Below, one piece after another: positions 1 to 8,905 of a DNA stretch of 64,000 nucleotides (position 1 is its first letter; the number at the start of each line of letters is the position of its first letter). The position numbers and the translations under genes were made by a program. The stretch spans positions 1 to 64,000 of the forward strand of contig CANQVT010000005.1 of assembly GCA_947627365.1 (NCBI GenBank). The letters are read 5' to 3'. The notes beneath the pieces are model-generated. The model did not search any database. It was given only the letters and a program-made list of their open reading frames with translations, and was not told where the DNA came from. Origin of the DNA: an uncultured Lachnospiraceae bacterium (GTDB taxonomy: Bacteria > Bacillota > Clostridia > Lachnospirales > Lachnospiraceae).

Positions 1-276
1 AACGCACAGAAGCAGGCGAAGGAGCTGGAGGCGCTTGGCTACGGCAACTGCCCGATCTGCGTGGCGAAGACGCAGTATTCTCTGACGGACGACCAGACGA
101 AGCTGGGGGCTCCGACGGGCTTCGAGGTGACAGTGCGGAACCTGAAGATCTCGGCGGGCGCAGGGTTCATCGTAGCTCTGACGGGCGAGATCATGACGAT
201 GCCGGGACTTCCGAAGGTACCGGCGGCAGAGCGCATCGACGTGGACGAGACCGGCAAGATTTCCGGGCTGTTCTAA
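1..276 (+). CDS. fhs: formate--tetrahydrofolate ligase, C-terminal part (5' truncated by window)
   Basis: Reading frame open from base 1; ...[56 protein letters not shown] is the typical Fhs C-terminus. Confidence 0.95.
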   Translation, partial: NAQKQAKELEALGYGNCPICVAKTQYSLTDDQTKLGAPTGFEVTVRNLKISAGAGFIVALTGEIMTMPGLPKVPAAERIDVDETGKISGLF

Positions 277-406
277 TGCTTTAAAATAGTAAATTAGCCG
301 TCGAGGTCTGTTGTGATTCTGTTGCACACATGTCCGAGAAATCAGATGAACAATGGAGCATGGCAGACCGACGGTGAATTTTCAGAAATATGGGAGGTAA
401 AGTACA

Positions 407-1036
407 ATGGGATTTTCAACCGTACCATGTAACGAATTTGTGGAAGTGCTCGCTTCCAAGGCCCCGGTACCGGGCGGCGGCGGTGCGTCCGCACTGGTAG
501 GCGCAGTGGGGATCGCGCTTGGCAATATGGTGGGCAGCCTGACGGTCGGCAAGAAGAAGTATGCGGACGTTGAGGCGGAGATGTATGAGCTGAAGGCGAA
601 ATGCGACAAGCTGCAGGCGGATCTTCTTCGCCTGATCGAGCGCGACGCAGAGGTGTTCGAGCCGCTCTCCAAGGCGTACGGTATGCCGCGTGAGACCGAG
701 GAGGAGAAGGCTGAGAAGGCGCGTGTGATGGCGATCGTGCTCAAGGACGCCTGCTCCGTGCCGATGGAGATCATGGAGAAGTGCTGCGAGGCGATCGACA
801 TCATCGCGGTGTTTGCGGAGAAAGGCTCTACGCTTGCGATCAGCGACGCGGGCGTCGGCGCGGCGTTTTGCAAGGCAGCCTTAAAAGGCGCGAGCCTGAA
901 CGTTTACATCAACACGAAATCCATGGCGGACAAGGAGCTCGCGACTGAGCTTAATGCAAAGTGCGACAAGATGCTGGAGGATTACACCGCGAAGGCGGAC
1001 GCGATCTTTGACAGCGTGCTGGGCCGTCTGAAGTAA
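407..1036 (+). CDS. fchA: cyclodeaminase/cyclohydrolase family protein (methenyltetrahydrofolate cyclohydrolase)
   Basis: MGFSTVPCNEFVEVLASKAPVPGGGGASALVGAVGIALGNMVGSLTVGKKKY; sits between fhs and folD. Confidence 0.9.
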   Translation: MGFSTVPCNEFVEVLASKAPVPGGGGASALVGAVGIALGNMVGSLTVGKKKYADVEAEMYELKAKCDKLQADLLRLIERDAEVFEPLSKAYGMPRETEEEKAEKARVMAIVLKDACSVPMEIMEKCCEAIDIIAVFAEKGSTLAISDAGVGAAFCKAALKGASLNVYINTKSMADKELATELNAKCDKMLEDYTAKADAIFDSVLGRLK

Positions 1037-1065
1037 AAAGCATATAGTTTGGAAAGGAGCACAAG

Positions 1066-1914
1066 ATGGCAAAACAGTTACTTGGAAAAGAGGTTACGGC
1101 TGCCTTGAACGAAAGAATTAAGGCGAAGGTGGCTGAGATTGAGGCAAAGGGCGTCAAGCCGACGCTCGGGATCATCCGTGTCGGTGAGAATGAGAGCGAC
1201 ATCTCCTACGAGAGAGGCGCGACGAAGCGTTGCGAGACGCTCGGCGTCGCATGCGAGAAGATCCTTCTCCCGGCGGATGTGTCGCAGGAGGAGCTTCTGA
1301 AGGTGATCGACGAGGTGAATAAGAACGACAGTATTCATGGAGTTCTGCTGTTCCGTCCGCTTCCGAAGCATCTGGATCAGAGCGTGATCGAGAACGCGCT
1401 GGATCCGGCGAAGGACGTGGACTGCATGACCGACGGCTCCATGTCCGGCGTTTTCACCGGCAAGGCGATCGGTTATCCGCCGTGCACGCCGCAGGCCTGC
1501 ATGGAGATCCTCGATCACTACGGCATTGACTGTACGGGCAAGAAGGCAGTTGTGATCGGCCGCAGCCTCGTGGTAGGCAAGCCGGTGGCGATGATGCTGG
1601 TCAAGAAGAACGCGACCGTCACCATCTGCCATACGAAGACGGTGGATATGCCGTCTGTGGCGCGCGAGGCGGATATCATCATCGTGGCAGCGGGCCGCGC
1701 GGGCGTGGTTGGCGCTGAGTATGTGAAGCCGGGCCAGATCGTCATCGACGTAGGCATTAACGTCAACGCGGAAGGCAAGCTCTGCGGTGATGTGGACTAC
1801 GCGGCGGTGGAGCCGATCGTGGATGCAATCACGCCGGTACCGGGCGGCGTCGGCAGTGTGACGACCTCCGTCCTCGTAAGCCATGTAGTGGAAGCTGCTG
1901 CAAAGTGCTGCTGA
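1066..1914 (+). CDS. folD: bifunctional methylenetetrahydrofolate dehydrogenase/methenyltetrahydrofolate cyclohydrolase
   Basis: GRSLVVGKPVAMMLVKKNATVTICHTKT and PVPGGVGSVTTSVL motifs; SD GAAAGGAG. Confidence 0.96.
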   Translation: MAKQLLGKEVTAALNERIKAKVAEIEAKGVKPTLGIIRVGENESDISYERGATKRCETLGVACEKILLPADVSQEELLKVIDEVNKNDSIHGVLLFRPLPKHLDQSVIENALDPAKDVDCMTDGSMSGVFTGKAIGYPPCTPQACMEILDHYGIDCTGKKAVVIGRSLVVGKPVAMMLVKKNATVTICHTKTVDMPSVAREADIIIVAAGRAGVVGAEYVKPGQIVIDVGINVNAEGKLCGDVDYAAVEPIVDAITPVPGGVGSVTTSVLVSHVVEAAAKCC

Positions 1915-2073
1915 TGGCATCCGCGCACACTGGCTGCGCGGATGCCTAAGACATGATTCAGGAGGCAGTTTGGGCTTCGCGAAGCGAATATGCATGCCCA
2001 AACTGCACTGTTGTTCACGGAGTGAACGACAGCAGCTGCAAAGTGCTGCTAAAATACAGTTCACGCAGTGAAC
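1897..2073. repeat. Structured intergenic repeat, copy 1: 16-bp direct repeats flanking consecutive hairpins
   Basis: GCTGCAAAGTGCTGCT at 1897-1912 and 2035-2050; stem GGCATCCGCGCA/TGCGCGGATGCC (1916-1927/1935-1946); stem GCAGTTTGGGC/GCCCAAACTGC (1965-1975/1996-2006) with inner GCTTCGCGAAGC; GTTCACGGAGTGAAC (2013-2027); GTTCACGCAGTGAAC (2059-2073). Confidence 0.75.
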
Positions 2074-2124
2074 GGCGGCCACGAAAAAAGCCGGAGTATA
2101 AGATACAGTATAGCGAATTATAGC

Positions 2125-2220
2125 TTGACTTCGCCGTACGGCTCATATTAGAATGCATTTGCATGAATATAGCTGTACGGCGAATTTTTGTAATATATTG
2201 CGGAAATAAAACCGTACGGC
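2125..2220 (+). promoter_or_regulatory. Promoter with three GTAC-centred palindromic operators, hipB-type autoregulatory region
   Basis: -35 TTGACT (2125-2130), -10 TAGAAT (2149-2154); GCCGTACGGC (2133-2142), GCTGTACGGC (2172-2181), ACCGTACGGC (2211-2220); centres exactly 39 bp apart. Confidence 0.7.
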
Positions 2221-2260
2221 GTAATTGACAGGGAAAGAGGCAGATGGAGGCTGACTCATC

Positions 2261-3106
2261 ATGATAATCACAGATGCGAAGACGTTCGGCGTGGCACTGC
2301 GCAGGCGAAGAAAAGAGTTGAATTACACACAGACCTTTGTGTCGGAGGTGAGCGGTTTTATCGTCAGTTTCTTTTGTATTCTGATTCTATTTTCTTTGGA
2401 GGTGAGTGCTATGGAAAAGAAGGATAACACGGCCTACGAGGACAAAATTGCGGCGTTTGTGCCGGGAGACATCGTCGATAAGGAGCAGGTGCGCGGTCAG
2501 GAGGAGTCCTATTTTATGCGGTATCCGATCAAGGAGGGCGACGAAGTCTACGAGCGGATCAACGGAAAATCCTATCGCGAAAACGACGATATCGCTCTGG
2601 AGGAGCTGCGTTACCTGAAGCTTCTGCACTACAATTTTGAGCATGAGATCCAGGTCGGGGAGCTGATCGTGAACGAGGACGTAGCGGACGATGTGCTCGC
2701 GATCTTTCGGGAGCTGTTTGACGCGGAATATGAGATTCAGTCAATGTATCTGGTGGACAATTATTGGACTGGTGATGCGACCGAGACTGACACGGCTTCC
2801 ATAGAGGAGAATAATTCTTCGGCGTTCAATTACCGGGAGGCGACGGGCGGCGGAAAGCTCTCGAATCATGCCTTAGGCCGCGCGATCGATATCAATCCGC
2901 AGCAGAACCCATATATCCTGTACCGGGACGGAGAATGGCACTGGGCTCACGAAAACGCGACGCCGTATATTGATCGAACCAGCGGTGATCCGCATGTCAT
3001 CTGTGCGGGTGATACCTGCTATAATATTTTTGCGAAGTATGACTTTGACTGGGGCGGGGAATGGGAGAATCCGGTGGATTACCAGCATTTTGCGCGGGAA
3101 AATTAG
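2261..3106 (+). CDS. M15-family metallopeptidase (VanY/D,D-carboxypeptidase-like) with N-terminal fusion to a truncated HipB/Xre-like segment
   Basis: N-terminus MIITDAKTFGVALRRRRKELNYTQTFVSEVSGF is HipB-like; C-terminal part has SNHALGRAIDIN and VDYQHFA M15 zinc/catalytic motifs. Alternative start at 2411 with SD GGAGGTGAG. Confidence 0.8.
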   Translation: MIITDAKTFGVALRRRRKELNYTQTFVSEVSGFIVSFFCILILFSLEVSAMEKKDNTAYEDKIAAFVPGDIVDKEQVRGQEESYFMRYPIKEGDEVYERINGKSYRENDDIALEELRYLKLLHYNFEHEIQVGELIVNEDVADDVLAIFRELFDAEYEIQSMYLVDNYWTGDATETDTASIEENNSSAFNYREATGGGKLSNHALGRAIDINPQQNPYILYRDGEWHWAHENATPYIDRTSGDPHVICAGDTCYNIFAKYDFDWGGEWENPVDYQHFAREN

Positions 3107-3196
3107 CTGATCGAAAGTTCCGTAGAAGAGAGAAGCAAAGTTCTACCTGAATATCCCTCCGCATATATTGAAGTAGTATATGCAGGGGGTCTGGTC

Positions 3197-4666
3197 ATGG
3201 AAAAATTTGACTTATACAAGGATATTCAGATGAGGACAGGCGGCGAGATATATGTTGGCGTCGTAGGCCCTGTGCGGACAGGGAAATCCACGTTTGTGAG
3301 GAAGTTTGTAGAGCATTTGGTTTTGCCGGAGCTGGATGAACAGGAGCGTGCCAGAGCGCAGGATGAGATGCCGGCAAGCGCGTCAGGCAGGACGGTCACG
3401 ACGGTGGAACCAAAATTCATCCCGAGGGAGGCAGCTGAGATTGAGGTAGGGGATGACACGAAAATGCGCGTGCGCCTGGTGGACTGCGTCGGCTTTCTTG
3501 TGCCGGGAGCGGAGGGAACGGAAGAAGACGGCGTCCCGCGCATGGTGAAAACCCCATGGCAGGAGCAACAGGTGACCTTTCAGGAAGCCGCAGGGATGGG
3601 TACACAGAAAGTTATCTCGGATCATGCGACGATAGGAATTGTGCTGACGACGGACGGGAGCTTTGGAGAGCTTCCGAGGGAGAGCTTTCTGGAGGCGGAA
3701 AGGGAGGCGATCACCCGGCTCCAGCAGATTGGAAAGCCGTTTCTCGTTATCGTGAATTCAGCCAAACCGTACGGCGAGGAAGCCAGGGTGACGAAGGAAT
3801 ATATTGAGCGCACCTATGGTGCGAGCTGTATGATCCTGAACTGCGAACAGATCGGAGCGAATGAGATACAGCATGTATTTGAACAGTTCCTCTACGAGTT
3901 TCCGCTTACACGCGTTGTCTTTCAGATTCCCAGGTGGACGGAGACACTGGAGAATACACACTGGCTCAAGCAGGATCTGTTTGGCGCAGTCCGGAAGTCT
4001 ATGCAGGAACTGCACACGATCCGGGACATCTATCGAGACAGCTTCGTGCTGGAGAGCAAATACATAAAACGGGCGAAGGTCGAAAACGTAGATCTGTCGA
4101 GTGGGAATGCGGAGGTTTCCGTTGTCATGCAGGATCCGCTGTACTATGAGATCCTCAGCGAAATGACCGGGGCGGATATCAGCAGCGAATACCAGCTGAT
4201 TTCAATTGTGAGGGAGATGGCAAAGCTCAAAAAGGAATATGAGTCGGTTGCGACAGCGATGTCTGAAGTGCGACAGACCGGATATGGGATCATCACACCG
4301 CAGCGCGGGGAGATTCATATGGATGAGCCTGTGATCATCCGCCAGGGGAACAAATATGGGGTGAAAATCCGGGCAACATCACCGTCGGTACACCTGATCC
4401 GCGCGGAGATAGAGACGGAAATCGCACCGATTGTCGGCAGTGAGAGTCAGGCGCAGGATCTGATCGCTTACATGCATGAAAACGAGTCGGCGGAGGAAGG
4501 TGCATGGAACACATTGATATTCGGAAAGTCGATCGGACAGATGGTGGAGGAGGGCATCCGTGCCAAGCTCACTGCAATCAGTGACGAAAGCCAGCAAAAG
4601 CTTCAGGATACAATGCGGCGTATCGTAAATGAGTCCAGAGGAAGGCTTGTCTGCATCATTATCTGA
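3197..4666 (+). CDS. spoIVA: stage IV sporulation protein A
   Basis: MEKFDLYKDIQMRTGGEIYVGVVGPVRTGKSTFVRKFVE; P-loop GPVRTGKST; full length 489 aa. Confidence 0.98.
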   Translation: MEKFDLYKDIQMRTGGEIYVGVVGPVRTGKSTFVRKFVEHLVLPELDEQERARAQDEMPASASGRTVTTVEPKFIPREAAEIEVGDDTKMRVRLVDCVGFLVPGAEGTEEDGVPRMVKTPWQEQQVTFQEAAGMGTQKVISDHATIGIVLTTDGSFGELPRESFLEAEREAITRLQQIGKPFLVIVNSAKPYGEEARVTKEYIERTYGASCMILNCEQIGANEIQHVFEQFLYEFPLTRVVFQIPRWTETLENTHWLKQDLFGAVRKSMQELHTIRDIYRDSFVLESKYIKRAKVENVDLSSGNAEVSVVMQDPLYYEILSEMTGADISSEYQLISIVREMAKLKKEYESVATAMSEVRQTGYGIITPQRGEIHMDEPVIIRQGNKYGVKIRATSPSVHLIRAEIETEIAPIVGSESQAQDLIAYMHENESAEEGAWNTLIFGKSIGQMVEEGIRAKLTAISDESQQKLQDTMRRIVNESRGRLVCIII

Positions 4667-4684
4667 GTTGATTTGTTATATCAG

Positions 4685-4725
4685 GCAACAAATTTTTCCA
4701 TTTTGGGAAGAATTTGTTGCTTTTT
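4685..4725 (+). terminator. rho-independent terminator after spoIVA
   Basis: GCAACAAATTTTTCC...GGAAGAATTTGTTGC followed by TTTTT. Confidence 0.85.
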
Positions 4726-4824
4726 GCGTTCAAATTTGTTTGACAAATGTTAAAATGTGTCATATAATATGAAATAAATATTGCAAAAGTGTTATGAAAA
4801 TATTAGATTACGAAGGGGATAAGT

Positions 4825-6069
4825 ATGCTTTCACAGAACAAAAAAGGAAGATTCTTTTTGCCCATGTGTATATTGCTGCTTATGCTGAGTTTTGGCTTTT
4901 CGTTGCAGGCGCATGCCGCCTGGGTGAAAAACGGGGACGGTACATACTCTTACAAAGATGCGGACGGGACGCTTGCACATAGTCAGTGGATCAAAAAGAA
5001 ATATTATGTGGACGCGAACGGGATTCGTTTGACAGGAAAACAGAAAATAGATTCAAAGTGGTATTATTTTTCGCCCTTGAACGGGAAGCTTCAGAAGAAA
5101 AGATGGATTACGGACGGAGAATTCCGCTATTATGCCGGAAAGGACGGAGCCTTATACAAAAAAGGAATTTATACGATAGGGAAATATAAGTATCTGTTTG
5201 GTGCGGATGCTGTCATGAAGACTGGCAAGTGTACGTTTAAGAAAAAGACCTATTATCTTTTTCCGGAAAACGGAAGGATGATGAAAAACAGCTGGCTCTG
5301 TCTGGACGATCAGTTTTACTATTTTGACAAAAACGGCGTGATGGTCAAAAGCAAATGGCTCTCAGGCTACAAGTGTTACCTGGATGCAAAGGGACAGCGC
5401 CTTTCCTCTTGCTGGAAAGGTTCGAGATATCTCGGAAAGAACGGAATTTCTTATTCGGGTCTGCACAAGATTTCAGGCACATATTATTATTTTGATCCGA
5501 AGACGCGCAAGAAGGTTACCAACAGATTAATCACCATAAAAGGAAAACGCTGGTATTTTGACGCTTCGGGGAAGGGAGCCGAGAACATTGTACCCGCGCC
5601 GGGCAGCGGTGTGAGTGTTCAGTCGGAGTATTATTCTCACCCGGTTGTGGACGACGAGACGCTTTTGTCATACATCATATACTGTGAGGCGGGCAATCAG
5701 CCGTATGCCGGGAAGCTGGCGGTTGGGTATATTATTCTGAACCGCGTCTACAGCAAGACGTTTCCGGCTTCGACGGTGCGCGAGGTGGTTTACCAGAAGG
5801 GCCAGTTCAGCCCGGTATGGAATTCTGCGCTGGACAGGGTGTACAAGACTCCGTCCATCGTGAATGAAGAGTGCAAAACCGCGGCGAAGGCTGTGCTGAA
5901 GAAGCGCGCGCGCATCGCGGCCGGCAAGACGGTCAAGATAAATGTAAACGGGAAAAAGGTCAGTTTTCCGCATTTGTATTTCCTGAGCCCGGGAGGCTAC
6001 CGCAGTGAAGGATTGTCCTCCGCGTACCTTCAGATCGGAAACCATGTATTCTTTTCCAGCTGGAGATAA
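4825..6069 (+). CDS. secreted cell-wall hydrolase (SleB-like) with N-terminal cell-wall-binding repeats
   Basis: Signal peptide; YYF/YYV-type repeats; C-terminal ETLLSYIIYCEAGNQPYAGKLAVGYIILNRV...FSPVWNSALDRVY hydrolase_2 motif. Confidence 0.88.
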   Translation: MLSQNKKGRFFLPMCILLLMLSFGFSLQAHAAWVKNGDGTYSYKDADGTLAHSQWIKKKYYVDANGIRLTGKQKIDSKWYYFSPLNGKLQKKRWITDGEFRYYAGKDGALYKKGIYTIGKYKYLFGADAVMKTGKCTFKKKTYYLFPENGRMMKNSWLCLDDQFYYFDKNGVMVKSKWLSGYKCYLDAKGQRLSSCWKGSRYLGKNGISYSGLHKISGTYYYFDPKTRKKVTNRLITIKGKRWYFDASGKGAENIVPAPGSGVSVQSEYYSHPVVDDETLLSYIIYCEAGNQPYAGKLAVGYIILNRVYSKTFPASTVREVVYQKGQFSPVWNSALDRVYKTPSIVNEECKTAAKAVLKKRARIAAGKTVKINVNGKKVSFPHLYFLSPGGYRSEGLSSAYLQIGNHVFFSSWR

Positions 6070-6161
6070 GCTTGCGCCGGATACATTGACCGGTAGGCAT
6101 TAAAGGACTAGTTTTAAACAAAGCGAAACAAAGCGAGCTGATACATAAAGGATGCGCTAAT

Positions 6162-6202
6162 AAGGATAAGATCGAACGTATGGTTGATTTTATCCTTTTT
6201 TT
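6162..6202 (+). terminator. rho-independent terminator
   Basis: AAGGATAAGATC/GATTTTATCCTT stem, then T-run. Confidence 0.8.
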
Positions 6203-6227
6203 ATGCTAGAATGCTAAAGGTGATCCT

Positions 6228-6590
6228 ATGAAAAAAGCAGATGTGGTTTTGGCTCTGATCGTGCTTGCTGTCTGTGTGCTATGGCTTGGCGGAAGAGCCT
6301 TTCTGAAAAAAGAAGGTTCGTATGTCGAGATAAAGCAGGACGGAGAGCTGGTCGGAAGCTATGCGCTGGGAGAGGATCGGGAGGTCGATATCGGCTCCGG
6401 CAATCATCTTTCCATCAGAGACGGCTGTGCTCTGATGACTTCTGCGGACTGTCCGGATCGCATTTGCATCAAGCAAGGGAAAATTTCAGCCATGGGGGCT
6501 ATGATCACCTGCCTTCCCAACCGCGTCACGGTACAGATCGTTGGAGACGGGACTGCGGATGAGACGGGGCCGGACGCAATTGTATATTGA
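6228..6590 (+). CDS. NusG domain II-containing protein
   Basis: GSYALGEDREVDIGSGNHLSIRDGCALMTSADCPDRICIKQGKIS...ITCLPNRVTVQI. Confidence 0.85.
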   Translation: MKKADVVLALIVLAVCVLWLGGRAFLKKEGSYVEIKQDGELVGSYALGEDREVDIGSGNHLSIRDGCALMTSADCPDRICIKQGKISAMGAMITCLPNRVTVQIVGDGTADETGPDAIVY

Positions 6591-6623
6591 GCTTTGTGTT
6601 TATGTCATTTTCGGAGGAGAAGG

Positions 6624-7235
6624 ATGATTGCATATTTGAGGGGAACCGTTGCCGCAGTCACGCAGACGCGCATAGTTATCGAGGTGAACGGAGTCGGATT
6701 TCAGGCTTTTATCAATTCCCGCGATGCTTCCTGTATGCCGGGACGCGGGGAAGAGATCATTTTGTACACTTATCTGAGCGTTCGCGAGGATGCGATGCAG
6801 CTGTTCGGTTTTCTGGATGAGGACGATCTGGAGATGTTTCGTCTGCTGCTGACTGTGAGCGGAGTCGGGCCGAAGGCGGGATTGGGGATTCTCTCTGTTC
6901 TTGATGCAGATGACATTCGCTTTGCCGTACTTTCGGACGACGTGAAGACAATTTCCAGGGCGCCGGGGATTGGCGGGAAGACGGCGAAGAAGCTGATTCT
7001 TGAGCTGAAGGACAAGCTGAGCCTTGAGGATGCGTTTGAGAAGAAGCTCGCGCACAGCGAGGAAGCTGCGGGGACGCCGCTCGACGACGCAAAATCCGAG
7101 GCTGTGCAGGCCCTGACGGCGCTTGGCTATTCGGGCAGTGATGCTCTGAGGGCTGTGCGCGGCGTCGAGACCACAGAGGATATGGATACGGAGGCCATTC
7201 TGAAGCAGGCGCTCAGGGTGATCACATCCATGTGA
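6624..7235 (+). CDS. ruvA: Holliday junction branch migration protein RuvA
   Basis: [29 protein letters not shown]; HhH motifs [30 protein letters not shown]; start at 6624 after GGAGAAGG. Confidence 0.96.
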   Translation: MIAYLRGTVAAVTQTRIVIEVNGVGFQAFINSRDASCMPGRGEEIILYTYLSVREDAMQLFGFLDEDDLEMFRLLLTVSGVGPKAGLGILSVLDADDIRFAVLSDDVKTISRAPGIGGKTAKKLILELKDKLSLEDAFEKKLAHSEEAAGTPLDDAKSEAVQALTALGYSGSDALRAVRGVETTEDMDTEAILKQALRVITSM

Positions 7236-7275
7236 GATCAGACGGAGCAGAAAGGTACAGTTACAGGGAGACAAT

Positions 7276-8283
7276 ATGGCGAAAAGAATCATAACGACGG
7301 ACACGACGGAAGAAGATATCCGTCTGGACCCGGGTCTGCGCCCGCAGCTTTTGCAGGAGTATATCGGTCAGGAGAAGGCAAAGGATACGCTTCGCATTTT
7401 TATCGACGCGGCAAAGCAGCGACAGGATGCGCTGGATCATGTGCTGTTCTATGGCCCGCCGGGACTTGGCAAGACGACGCTTGCCTGCATCATTGCCAAT
7501 GAGATGGACGTGAATATCAAGATCACCTCCGGGCCGGCGATCGAGAAGCCGGGGGAGATGGCGGCGATCCTGAATAATCTTCAGGAGGGCGATATCCTGT
7601 TCATCGATGAGATCCATCGCCTGAACCGGCAGGTGGAGGAGGTGTTGTACCCGGCGATGGAGGATTTTGCGATTGATATCATGATCGGAAAGGGCGCCGC
7701 CGCCCGCTCCATTCGCCTTGACCTGCCGCGTTTCACCCTGATCGGAGCGACCACGAGGGCTGGCATGCTCTCCGCACCTCTTCGTGATCGTTTTGGCGTG
7801 GTGAATCATTTGGAGTATTATTCGGAAAAAGAGCTTCAGACGATCGTGCTTCGGTCCGCAAAAGTGCTTGACGTGGAGATTGACAATCGCGGGGCGCTCG
7901 AGATCGCCCGGCGCTCCAGAGGAACCCCGAGACTTGCGAACCGCATGCTCAAGCGCGTGCGCGATTACGCGCAGGTGCGCTATGACGGCAGGATCTCTGC
8001 CGCCGTCGCTGCGGAGGCGCTTGATCTTCTCGAGGTGGATCGCTTTGGACTCGATCATATTGACCGGGCAATCCTTGAGCTGATGATCGACAAATTCGGG
8101 GGCGGTCCGGTGGGCCTTGACACCCTCTCGGCAGCAATCGGAGAGGATTCCGGTACGATCGAGGATGTCTATGAGCCGTATCTTCTGAAGAACGGTTTCC
8201 TGAACCGGACGCCGAAGGGACGTGTGGTGACAGATCATGCGTACGAGCATCTCGGCAGAAGCCGTGTCGACGCGAAGAAATAG
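7276..8283 (+). CDS. ruvB: Holliday junction branch migration DNA helicase RuvB
   Basis: [19 protein letters not shown]...[19 protein letters not shown]; 335 aa. Confidence 0.98.
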   Translation: MAKRIITTDTTEEDIRLDPGLRPQLLQEYIGQEKAKDTLRIFIDAAKQRQDALDHVLFYGPPGLGKTTLACIIANEMDVNIKITSGPAIEKPGEMAAILNNLQEGDILFIDEIHRLNRQVEEVLYPAMEDFAIDIMIGKGAAARSIRLDLPRFTLIGATTRAGMLSAPLRDRFGVVNHLEYYSEKELQTIVLRSAKVLDVEIDNRGALEIARRSRGTPRLANRMLKRVRDYAQVRYDGRISAAVAAEALDLLEVDRFGLDHIDRAILELMIDKFGGGPVGLDTLSAAIGEDSGTIEDVYEPYLLKNGFLNRTPKGRVVTDHAYEHLGRSRVDAKK

Positions 8284-8342
8284 TTGTATTTTTTTCAAAT
8301 TTGCTTATAATTGTTTTAGGACAAATGAAAGGAAGGCTAACC

Positions 8343-8753
8343 ATGTCATCCAAGACCAAAACACAGGTGATAATCGCAGGGAAGATCTACACGCTCAGCG
8401 GCTATGAGAGCGAGGAGTACCTGCAGCGCGTTGCCACATATCTGAACGGGCGGATCTCAGAGTGCAGGAATCTGGACGGATATCAGAGAATGTCCCCGGA
8501 GCTTCGGGGGATCCTTCTCGATCTGAATGTTGCGGACGACTATTTCAAAATGAAGAAAAGAGTAGAGGAGCTGGAGCAGGAGCTTTCCCAGAAGGATAAA
8601 GAGATCTACGATTTTAAGCATGAGTTGATCACAGCACAGATCAAGCTGGAAAATGCCGGAAAGGACGCCGCGGCGCTTGAGGAGAAGAACGCGCGACTCC
8701 AGAAGGAAAATATTCAGATGGAGACAAAGCTTCAGAATCAGAAATCGAGATAG
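8343..8753 (+). CDS. zapA: cell division protein ZapA
   Basis: KTQVIIAGKIYTLSGYESEEYLQRVATYLNGRI plus coiled coil; start at 8343. Confidence 0.88.
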   Translation: MSSKTKTQVIIAGKIYTLSGYESEEYLQRVATYLNGRISECRNLDGYQRMSPELRGILLDLNVADDYFKMKKRVEELEQELSQKDKEIYDFKHELITAQIKLENAGKDAAALEEKNARLQKENIQMETKLQNQKSR

Positions 8754-8905
8754 TGAACACCTGGCTGCAGCGCTTCGCATATACTTTCTGAAATAAGAAA
8801 GTGATAGGGACGCCTGCAGTCTGTTTTTTATGTGAATGTAGGGACGAAGCTTTCTGAAGGAAAATACGGCTGCCGTGCTGAGATGGCAGATGAAAAGGAG
8901 ACATT

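Noticed and set aside
1078-2082. 334-aa minus-strand ORF opposite folD (and similar long antisense ORFs at 7261-8298, 9572-10831, 18915-20453, 47555-48604, 53515-54852)
   Set aside because: They lie antisense to clearly conserved genes, have His/Arg/Leu-rich shadow composition and no recognisable domains; typical codon-bias artefacts
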